A stretch of DNA of 64,000 nucleotides from Harmothoe impar (lineage: Eukaryota > Annelida > Polychaeta > Phyllodocida > Polynoidae). The DNA lies in NCBI GenBank assembly GCA_947462335.1, contig OX381704.1, forward strand, positions 47,744,942-47,808,941. The letters run 5' to 3'. The notes under the pieces are model-generated. The model had not been told where the DNA came from, made no database searches, and saw nothing but the letters and a program-made list of their open reading frames with translations. How positions within the stretch are numbered: position 1 is the first letter of the stretch; every line of letters begins with the position of its first letter. A program made the position numbers and the translations under genes. Below are positions 38,501-50,500 of the stretch, piece by piece.

Positions 38501-41500
38501 ATATACAGGAGTCTGGGGTGAAGACAGAAGACCTTAACACTGTACAACTCCTGCACCTGCTGAACAATGGGCACCTGGAGGAGGCACATCAATTTAGTAA
38601 GTATCCTACAATGTACTAGCAAGGCCAAAAATAAAGTTTTTTTTGCCATGTTACTTGAACCCAACTTATTTTAAGGTTTAATTAAAAGACGCATATGAAG
38701 GCGTTGACAATGTTTACATAAATGTTAAAAATAACATCAGCAATAGTAATCCATACATAGATCTGCTGGGAGGCCCTATGTCGTCGATGCAAAAGAAATT
38801 CTATTCATAAAGAACCTGAAAGCGGGATATTGATCAGTTAGCAGGGTTGCCACTGTCAGGGAAAATGGCAGGGACATTTCTTTTCATTCCAGGTCAGGGA
38901 AATGTCATGGAATTTCAGATTTTTTTTGCAAAATGTCAGGGAAAATAATATTTTGTCAGGGAAAATCTTTGAAATACCAAAAAATACCTCCTGTTTTCTT
39001 TGAAAAAGCCTGTATTTTACTATGACTTTAAGGGAGGAAAAAAATCTAAATCCTCAAGGAGGAGGTAACATTTTGCACGCACATGATACACAAAACTCTG
39101 TTGTTAAACGGCCAGTCACTAAGTAGAAGATAACTTTAAAAGGAGTGGATACTCATAGTTGGAGGGCATCTAAAAACATTTGTTTTATGTCGCGATTGTC
39201 AGGGAAATTTGATCAAACGTCAGGGAAAAGTCAGAGAATTTAAAACTACCTGGTCGGTGGCAACCCTGAGTCATATTGCCTAGCTTTTTTGCACAGTTTA
39301 ATGTTAGTACCTAGGTTAAAATAAGTACATGTATTTGCAAACTAGCCGACCGTTCATTTTAATTCACAATTTTTTTTATCAGTTGAAAGCAGTCCATTCA
39401 CCCCACACACGGAAGAACTCAAGTTTGCACTGAATGCAGCTGCCACAAATAGCCGGGACATGACTGAAGTGTGCCAGGTTAGTGTTTTGTAGGCTTCTAA
39501 GGTAATCCTATCTGAGGTAAGAAATAACAATGTGGATTCTGGTTCTCTATTGCTGCTAATCACTATATATACAAAGTACTCCACCAGTTTAGATTGTTAT
39601 AGAAGTAAAATCACATGTTGCCCCCTGGGTGGCTGTGCTGCATCTATGGTAGTAGGGCCTAAAGATTTACCGTTTAATATAGTCAACCTAGATGAGAAAA
39701 GAACGGACCGAGAGTCCGAAAAACTCTTGAGTAAGTCCCAGGCGTCATATCACACTTGGACGTAAAACAATCCAATCCAATCAATCAAGTTTAATATAGT
39801 GTTGATTCATAGACATTATTCATAAATGTAATATTCATAAGTGTTGATGGGGGAAAAAACTGATTCATTCTATTATCTTTTTCTCTACCAGATTGTTAAG
39901 GGGTTGCAGGGTGCCTTTGTAGGGACGGCTGCCATGGTTAACGGTGACCTGCTTAACGGTCTGCTCAACAAGAAGGACGTGACAGCCGAGGAGCAGCTCC
40001 AGCTGGCCGAAACGTGGACTCAACAGGTACTTTAAGGACATTCAATCCTATGGGGTTGATACATTCCTGGCAAATCGGCATGATGCATTATGCATGCAGC
40101 CCTGGTGAACCACTCGCCAGGACTGCATCCATGCATCATGATGATGGAGAGCATTACACTAAATTACTATGCGGTACTTAATGGGTTAGAATTTCTTACA
40201 TTGGTATAGGAATTAATCGTATGTGTAGTAAGAGACCCACTGAACTAAGGTCCGCCGTATGAGACCCTTCATCTAAGGCTTCAGAACCAAGTTTTCATAT
40301 CTCTGGCGGTGATAAAAATACAATCCCTGTTTTGCATTTAGACTTGACTAATTTGATTATTGACTCAGGGTTTAATTAACCCTGAGTAATATACACCTAC
40401 CAATTTTGCATTTTAAGACTATTTTGTTACATAGGAGAATTGTTATATTTCGGTTATCATTCGACATAGAGACATGTGGAAAAACCCATGACATAGGCAA
40501 GATCGGGGGACAGCATTTTCCTCAAAATTTTTTCTTTAAAACTCAATTTTTCTTCAAAATATTGAACTGCGATCTTCACGAATTTATTTCTCTCTTTTGC
40601 TATTATGGAAATGTACTAAACCAAATCTATCACCCGCTTCGGACACCCATAGACTTCAAGGCTTAAGCGTTTTCAACAGAAGATAGAAATGACTTTTTCA
40701 GCGAATTTGCCCGTATTTCTCTCTTTCTACCCCCAAACTGGGCAAAAACTGGGCACATTCTACCACCAGTCTAAAACACACAACAGAAAAAGTGGGACAT
40801 GTAAACTGTCAGATGCAGAGAATGAATTTAGGTATGATAGCACAAACAAGGGGATCACAGATCACTTCCAAATTTTACAATAACACAGTCCAAACACAGA
40901 ATACGGGAAAATATCAACCCCCCCACACCCCCCCTCCCCCTATTTTCTCCCCACCTCCTCCCCACCTACCCATAACTATATTTTAAATGAACCAGAAGAG
41001 GTGGAAGTGAGGCTAGCACATGCCACACGTCGAAGAGTGGCGCCATTGGTACTTCTTGTACTGCGCGAGATGTCAACGTGTGCAGACGAAATTGCACCAC
41101 CCGTATCTCTGCTGTTTATCGTCCGATCGACTCGCTTTTTGATAGGGACAAAAGGCGGTACATGCCCGCAGCCTGCAACTGTCGCTCACACCCACCTGCA
41201 CACCCACAACCACCTGCTCTCCCACACCCACCTGCTCACCACACCCACCTGCTGGCCTGAAATGGAATAACATACATGTATGACACATGACTTGAGGGTG
41301 CTTTTTAACAAGGAATTCATTTCTGATGCCAGAATTGACCAATGAATGATGATAAGGGAGCACTATATCTAAGTACATGATAAGCTCCAGCTCCAGCTCC
41401 AGCTTACCCTGAGTCATCTGTGAGGCCACTCACACGCTCAATCTTTGTTATTTCGTGTGGTGCATTTCAGGATCTCCCTTTGACTAGACTAGGCATGGAC

Positions 41501-44500
41501 AGGATAAAAAACACATTGACAAAGGCTGGGGCAGAGGAGTCTCTTCTGAAGGTAGGTACTGTCTATTCCTTTAGATTAAAATATAGTTGCACTCTTAGTT
41601 CTACACATTTAAGTGAGCAAGAGAGAGCTGCTATTACCCTATATAAATGTGATAAAACGATACATACGTGATACAAAATACGCTGTCTAATTACCAGAAA
41701 CAAAAGTCAGTGCCATTTAATACTCTTTGATTTTATCTTCAGAGGTTTGCCACAGCTGTAATCCCGAGTCGACGCAGTCAGGCACTGGAGCGGTCAGAGG
41801 CGATATCCATGTCGGAGGAACAACTGGAAGCGGAGCTACAGGCCAGGAAGCCTAGAGACCGGGATGTCAATGTCATCCGCAAACAGCTCTTGTTGAAATA
41901 CTGCTCTAAAGGGGTCAGTAATATTTTTACCTTGGTTGTGGAAGACAAGTCATAAGAATTCAGGTTATCGCATTTAACTCTAGTGGGATTCTATACTACT
42001 ATCGGCACATGTTTGATACGCATTTTCATAAAATATAGCTATTAAAACAAATGAAAAATAATGATATGATAGTACAGTGTAAAGTCGAATTTGATAATTC
42101 GGATCTCTGGAACACACAAATGTCAGAAGTACGGTAAAGAAAAATCGGAAATTGTGAGTTCATCCAAATGCCGAGTATTTAAATCAGGTATTGTTAGCTA
42201 GCATTACGTGTGAGGCTGGTAGATACGATCAGTGAGTTTTATTTGTGCTAACAGAATGTCGAGAAGGCTGATGCACTGAGGACCACCCTAGAGGAGGAAG
42301 GGTTCGTGTTCGACGCCATAACCCTCAAACAACTGGCATATCTTGCCGCTCACTTCAAAGAAGACCTTCCTGAGGCACTCAAGTACAAACAACTCCTGTA
42401 AGTTTATCTCCTTTTGTAAAAAGTCATTACAGATAAATAATACTATCAATGTCAAATGAAGAACATTTAAAATATATGGCCACTAAATTCGTATTATTAT
42501 ACCATTCAAAGTATTAATCTAAATTCTTGATATTTATTCCCCTTTTTTTTGTTAAAAGGAAAATTATTATTTTAGTATTAAATCATTGTGTTACCTTGCT
42601 TTTGAAATGGTCTTATAATCTTCTATTCTTCTAACTTGTAGGGAGACTAACCACCCAAACTTCCACGGCTACACTCGGCTTCTTTTGGACATTGCTGCAT
42701 TACAAGCAAAGAAAGGAGACTTTGAAGGTGAGAAAGGATTGTGGAAAAATTCCTAATCAAAATGCACACATTTATAGAACAAAAAGAAAGGTGAAATAGA
42801 GAATCATGATGATAAATGACTATATTGTGTTGTACAATTCCTATATGCCCTCTTTGTTTTAGGGGCCATAACCGGTCTGTTGACGTATTCGGAGACCGCG
42901 GGTCAGAGTTGGCAAGAGAAAAACTTCGGAGACTCGTATGAGATGGGGGTGGATGTAAAGCGTTTGGTAGCCGAGTTCCAGAAGTCGGCCACACCTGCCC
43001 AGACCAGGGATGTCGTGCAAACACTGTTTGACCATGGGTTCATCAAGAAGGGCACATTTAGTTTGCTGGAAGACGTTGTCAAAGCCTTTATAGAGAAGTA
43101 AGTGCCATGTATTGAGCTGTTTATCACAGGTATCAGGCCAGACAAGGGAATGTAGCTGTATGTATGATTGAGCAAGGGAATGTAGCTGTATGTATGATTG
43201 AGCAAGGGAATGTAGCTGTATGTATGATTGAGCAAGGGAATGTAGCTGTATGTATGATTGAGCAAGGGAATGTAGCTGTATGTATGATTGAGCAAGGGAA
43301 TGTAGCTGTATGTATGCTTGAGCAAGGGAATGTAGTTGTATGTATGATTGAGCAAGGGAATGTAGCTGTATGTATGATTGAGCAAGGGAATGTAGCTGTA
43401 TGTATGATTGAGCAAGGGAATGTAGCTGTATGTATGATTGAGCATAGCATATTAACTTAGTTATTTGATGCATCTATTGTAGCTACTATGAATGGGATTC
43501 TGAGTTTTATTTCCAGTATGAATAAGCACTATAATCCCAGTTAATGTCACAAAGTCTTACCAGCATTATCTGCAATGTATGGCCTGTTAGTCTATATGAC
43601 TTATTGACTAACACTGGGGGATATAGCACCCGATAACGTTGTTGTTAACTGTTGACAGAGAGGACCTGGACGGGTTAGTCGAGGTGCTGGAGAGATACCA
43701 TGACGAGTATAACCGGGTGCCCCTCTTCCAGCAGGTGTTCCGTCTCCTCATCAAAAAAGAGGATGCCGAGAGACTCCAGAAAGGTGAATATCAATAGTAT
43801 GTCCATGTCAGATTGTATAGCCCTGCTCCCTATGGGTCCAACTCACAAGTATGCCGAGTACCATGGATCCTTTATGTACGTTGTCAACCGAGTTAGATGT
43901 ACGATGGACATATTTACAATAAGGTACCTCCATACCTGATGGCAGCCTATACATTTGACACAAAAATATATTATCACTGATCAGTGTTATTTGCTGTGAA
44001 GCAAAGTTGTACATGTATATTGGTAAGACACAATGGAGAAAATTCTCACAAATTACCTTTTCAGTGGTGGACTATGTGACGGCATTAAACGGAGAGATGA
44101 CGGTACTTCAGCAGTTAGTACTAGCGTTCATTGACTGTGGCCAAGTGAAGAAGGCTCGAAAAATCTTAGAGGTAATTATTGCAGTTTTTAGTTTGTAGCC
44201 TTTCTTCAAATATGGCTGTTAAATACTTCAGAAAATTGCAAACTTATATATGAAAATACTCATATCACAATTGCTCAGAGAGCGCAGTTTTATGGTGTTT
44301 CGTCAGAATTGGAACAAAATACATTGTTATTCACTTCCACATATCAAATTACATGAGAGATAAAATAACACTTGTAATTACTGGGTTCTAGAGTGGAATG
44401 ATATTTTATAAAGAGTGTAAAGAATGAAATAACAAAAGAAAATCGCCATGATTTATTGATTTATAGTATTTACATGGTCATCTTTTCAAAATGTGTAAAG

Positions 44501-47500
44501 GCACAAACCTGATGCTAACTGTTCATTTACAGACACCTGGGATGCGTGCAAATATGGCAGTGTTGAAAATGGGCGTGGACAACTATGTACAGACGGGCAA
44601 GGTAAGAATACTCTCTGAATCAAATAAGTCGCTATTCAATATGTGTTTCTCAAGTCACAGTTTTAGATTTGTAAAGCAACAGAGTCAGAAACCATCAGTA
44701 AGTCTGCGGAGTTTTTTTGTTTTTTTTATAGATATATACGCGCCGATATATATCCTGTATACATGATTGAATAAGTAGCATGGTTTCATTTGCTCCTGCC
44801 ACAATAACAGACCGTATAAATCAAAGAAACCATGAGGTAGTCAGATGGCATTCAGCAAGTTTGCTGGTGTTGGGTGGAGCATCTACTTGGGTCCACCATC
44901 ATACTTGGTGTTTCAGTAGCCCTCGCCATAGTTATCAGGGGTCGTTCTGTTGTTCGGACTGTCTATTGGACCAGCACTCTGCCTCTGAGTACATAAAACT
45001 AAAATAATGAATTCGATTTACGACCAAAAAATATATTAGTGTCTAAAAATAATAAGGCTCTAAAATGGCTTCTTCTCCACGAACAGGAAGAAGAACTGCG
45101 GCAGCTTATCGACATCACACAGAACCTGTTTGGTGTGGACCAGGATGAACTACTGTTTGGACTTCTACGATTAAAAGGTGGGCCTTGGTCTCTTGGAATT
45201 GTGAAATCATCGAGGCAAAACATTATCACTCATGCCATTGTGTTCATGGCAATGTCTTTTAGGGCACGCTTTTAGTGTCAAATCGATGGCAGCCTGCTAG
45301 CAATGTAAAAAGAAATATTCCATATAAAATTCTGTTAAGCTATGATAAAAGAAATATACAATGCTGACAATGGTATAAAGGCGCATTAACGCCTATCTTA
45401 TTTACTACTCGGCGCAGATTGTCCTTGCTTACTCTATACTTAACGATCAGTATCATAATTGTGGTTTTGTGTTGTTTGTAGCCAATAAAAAGGAAAAGGA
45501 TATGTCGGAGTGTATGGATGTTCTGGCCATGTATGAGGAGGGGGGCATCAAACCCAAAGCACGCACCCTCCGCTACCTTGCCAAGGTTCTAGAGTCCAAC
45601 GGTCATGCCGTGCCATTTGAGGTTCCAGCTCTCGCCAACCGGGTAAGTAGGAGGTTGTCACCTGATAGTTACAAAATAATAAATGACGGCCATGTGATAA
45701 TAAAACATAAAGCATACACTGTCCAACAAAGTTGAGAAAATAGGAGGGTTTCTGAGATATTCAAGCCTTAATGTTTCATATAATAGGAGTACATGTGTTT
45801 TGCCACATATGTACATAAAATAGTATTGAAAAGTAGCTAGATTTCTGTATAACTCTCTCAGGATATAGGTTTTAATGTTCTCTCTCTAGAGAATCCCTTT
45901 TGAACATATGGTCTCGGGCATATTTCTAAAGTTTTTGTCCATTGAAAAAAAAAAGTTGAAAGGAAATAGAAATATCCTAAGGGCTATTTATGTATGACTT
46001 CTGAATGAGAGCCGCTACCACAGACTCCATAACACAGTGGAAGAATTCATGCCTTCATATCCAAAGGTTAATGGTTCTTGCCCCCGTCAGGCAATACATT
46101 TGTCCATTCTAGGTCAATTTGATAAAACTTGTTCCAATATGAGACAAAGGTAAAACAGAAAACGGCGCAGTAGACGAAAATGTCATCAAATGGACCCACC
46201 TTAAAACTATTTTAATTTATCGTACATGTACTGCAATTTAGTATAAGTGCCTTACTAAAATAACGATGTCACTGTCTACATCTTGATATAACAGAAACAG
46301 GCGCCATCAGCCAAAGGCAACTCGGAGCTTGAAGTTGAAGCAGCCAAAGCAGTAAAATCAGGCGAAATACAGACTTTGTGTGACGTCCTAAAGAGGTAAG
46401 CCTTCCAATTTGTGTCTGCCCAATTGTCGCATTTTTCTATCTTTATATATAGATACCTGCACCAAAAACACACAATCTAATGGATCTATAAGCTTGCAAT
46501 TTCTCGGTGAAAAATCCTCTACTAATATATAAGAGTTACAGGTATAATTCCTATATCCTCGTGTCATGATAATAGTATAAACATTTGTCACTAGACCAAT
46601 CTTATATGAATGGTGATATCGTTGATGTACCTCTCCTTTCCAGGCGGTCTGAGACAAATCCAGTATCGACTGAGTTTATCAGAGAAACATCAGCAAACGT
46701 TCTCACGTCAATGGGGCCTGGAGGTATGTATGACATGTATTATGAGAAGTTTCAAAGTTATTATACCCCACAGTTTCCAGAAATAGGCATGGATAAACAT
46801 GTGAAACTGGGTATGTTCAATATTTGCAGTACACTGGCAGGACAGACCCAGGAATCTGAGAAAAAAAGAGAAGGGGGCCCACATAACATTAAAAAGTACC
46901 GAAATTCGTTGCCACAGCGGATCAAAATATCTTTGGAAAAATCGATCATTTCATGTGGAGAAACTAAGTTACTATGCTTAAGTACTAAAATGGCCATTCT
47001 CCACACCCCCATGGAAAAACTGATGCTCATTCTCCACGGGCTGTTTCTCCATGATGTCACCAAAATAGCTATGAAACCAATCTTTAATTGTATATTTTGC
47101 TGAAATTAATCAGGAATTACATGAAACAAATACAGAGATCCACTCTAATCAGTCTAAACTCCTGTCGTTCAGACAGATTATCGTGGACCTCTGTTTTTAT
47201 ACCCCCCCCCCCCTCCAAAAGATCGGAAGCTCCAACCCTGATCCGCCGCTCCGCTCAACCTGTATGTTACCCGTGAATGATTTCATTGCACAAAAGCTCG
47301 TCTTTGTATTTCATGCTACTTTAATGGTTCGGGTTTGATGTTGCAGCATTTAAGCGTCTCGTATATTTCCTGGCTGACGAGGGTGATATGGCTAGTCTGC
47401 AGGCGATCAACGACCACGCGGAGATGGCTCTGCCGCTCCGCAGGTTTACCAAACAGCACATGTTCCGCTGCCAACTCCTCAGGTAGGACCTCTGTTAACA

Positions 47501-50500
47501 TTCTATATATATCACAACAAATGTAGCTAAGCGGCAAACATAGGCAGTGGATCTATGGACTAGTGCTTTGTCATATGTCAACATTGTCTGACCGCTCACT
47601 GCTCTTCTAGTACATGTATTGTAAATTCTCGCACATTACCCGCACATAGGCTTTGAGGATCTTCTGTAACCCGCACCTGGGTCTTCAAAAATATAGTTAA
47701 AATCGCCCTGGAGATATGGTTCTTGTAAATTCGCTATTTTGAGGGAGATCAGTCTCTAATAGGCCTTCCCTGTGTGCTTTCCTACTTATGGTTCAGATGA
47801 AATCACATTCTTGCATAAATTATACAAACCAGTTAGCAGTATTGCCGAAATGACGTCGACACGCCCGCAAAAGCGGGCGTAGAATCACCATGGCCGGCGT
47901 AGGGCATGAGGATGCAGGCCAGAATGCCATGATCTCAGCTTCATATTGCTGAAAGAACTTTTCAAATCGGCCAATTAGAAGCGAAGCTAGGGCAATTTTA
48001 GTAAAGTTGCTTAATATTCAAATATTTTCAAAATTCTTTGCAGTTATAATGAAGTATGGGCACCTTAAATATCAATATTCATATGGCCTTTCTAAAAGGG
48101 AAGTGACCTGCGTAAGATGCCAAGACGCAGGCCACTTTGGCCTTCATCAATAAAAAGTTTTCAGCAACACTGCAGTTAGCAATCTAGACACATGAGCTAT
48201 ACTTCCCACTAAACCCAATGTGTAATGAGTCATTAATTGTTACACAGTGGTCAGGGAGAAGATATCATGCAGGAGATGGAAGGACAACCATTAGTTGCCA
48301 CTGACTACATCTCCCCTCCAGTACTGGCTGTATTAGTGCAGAAGTCACCAGAGCTCCTACCCAGAGGTATTGAATTATATTGATATAGACACAACATTGT
48401 GTGACTGAAAAATAAAATTCAACGCCAAATTAGCTCCCGATCTCGATTAGGCATATGGGCGATGTATATCGCACAGCTTATAAATCAAATTGTTCAAAGA
48501 TATTGTTTTAAAAGAAAAGAAGTTTCAGCTCAATCACTACCACATCTATTATAAGCATTTGTCACGAGACCAATTTTAAATGAATTGAATGGTAATTTTT
48601 GGCCCTGAGTCTCTTGTCATGTAAGTAATACAATAATTCTTTTAATTTACAGTGGAGGCCGTAGTCGAGCGTCAACTAGCAGAAACCCCTGAGCGGATCT
48701 TTGCCGCTAATTCCTTGTTTGACCATTGGATCCGTACAGGCAGGACAGGGGAGGCAGAGGCAATGTGGAAGGTAGGTATAGCCCGACACCATGGTAGTAA
48801 CAGCTCTGCTCAAATTGAAGATCCATACTAATAGTTTTAATTGTGATACTAAAATAGATGATATGGGAAAACTAAGTGCATTCTTACAGCAGCCAGCCCC
48901 GATAAAGGTGCTGGTCAGATACCGGGTATTAGTTTTCCCTCTCGTTTTGTTAACGTGTGAATTGAGGGAGTGGTCATTTTACAACAACAAGGAGGGTTGG
49001 TGAGCTTTGGGGGAGGGGGGGGGGCAACAAATTGTTCGAGTCAGGAATATTTCAAATTAGGCCTTGAAAAGTATTTACTGTGCGGGCTAAAATGAAAATG
49101 TCTTTGGTGTATTCTCCCCCTGTGTTAGTGGGGACCTTCATGATGGGGGCATGAAGGAGTAGAATAACTTCATCGGGAGCCTTCCATAATACCAATGGGC
49201 ATACCGGATTCGTAAAAGGCCACAAAACTTGAGGGGTCTCGTGCCTTACTGCTGTGATCAGTCACGTAAGCTGTTTGGCAACCGCTGCCCATATGCACAG
49301 GCCCGGGCTTTCTTGCTGGTGGTTTGGCATGGGATTCCTCCTCAGTGAACCACGTCTGAGATATCAAAGGCCGTGGTTTGTCTGGCCCTGCCTACTATGG
49401 TACTAGCCCAGGTGGGTAGGAACAGGCAAATAAAAGAACACTTGCTATCCTTCGAAAAGAGTAGGGGACGTGACCCGGTAGCGGTTTTCTCCCTCACCTC
49501 ATAGATGCGGTCATTCATTTCATAGATTCGATCATCCATAGATGCGGTCACTGCTGTATTGGGCAAGCAGCATATAAATATCTGTCCTACTACTGCAAGG
49601 CAGACTACCACTATTTGTGGATGACTCCTTGCCAACTTGAGATGTCCCGTGAGGTACTTGATGTACGTCTGGACGTTAAACAAATCAATCAATCAATCAA
49701 TCAATCAATGTTGTGCAAACAAATATTAATAATAATTTTCTTTGCAGGCAAATGAGTCCTTCCGCAACAAATCTAAGCTCATGAGCATAGCTACAGACTT
49801 CACTAAAGAGAACAATGTAAGTATACACAATGATAGAATCCTTTTTAAAAAGACATGAAATAACCAAAATGGAAATACACATTAAAAAGAATTAAAAATT
49901 AACCCTTCCCACATGTAATTTTAATACTCAATTCTCTTTCCCTTGGACAGGAGGAGGGTCTACGCTGGCTACTCGGTCTCACCAAGGACGTGTCGCCGGC
50001 TAAACAGTCGCTTATCTTCAGCCAGCTGGTGGCGCTGAAGAACGCGGAGGGGAATACGGAGGGTGCGCTCGGTGTGTGTGAGGAGGCGCGCGAGGCCGGC
50101 CTCGAATACTCCAAACTGTGGGGCGCTGCCCTCAAACAGCTGGAGGTGCAGCTGCTCGCTAAGGGCCAGCAGCCGCCCTGGGAGGTGAGCAGATCATGCT
50201 GAGGCACTGCTTGTTTTTTGTTTATGTTTTTGAAGTCCTATTGGAAGTTGTAAAAGCATAGTAATAGGATTTCTGAATGCATGTATATCATCTCATCGAC
50301 TTGATAGATGTAATATTTAACCGAGTAAAATAAATCTAAATGGGCTGAAGGAGGCAGAGCAAATTGGATGTTGACAGTCTTGATAAATATGGCTATATCG
50401 ATAATGTTCATACTAATATTGGAGTATTTTATAATATCATTTTAATCATTTCTCCTTTTCTTTTTTCAGGTGGGCCTATTTGACCAACCACAAAGTCGGT

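Noticed and set aside
43143..43446. CRISPR-like array
   Set aside because: Units are contiguous with no unique spacers, and the context is an animal intron.
42859..43473. 204-aa, 180-aa, 105-aa and 98-aa open frames on both strands
   Set aside because: They are translations of the 30-bp minisatellite, whose period is divisible by three, overlapping LRPPRC exon 20 on the other strand.
46585..47103. 172-aa open frame around LRPPRC exon 27
   Set aside because: The first part is intron plus exon 27, then it reads on into intron 27; only 46644-46723 fits phase and splice sites.
46725..47230. Transposon fragment in LRPPRC intron 27
   Set aside because: AT-rich with a C-run and a GATCGGAAGC stretch, but no termini, tail or protein match could be shown.
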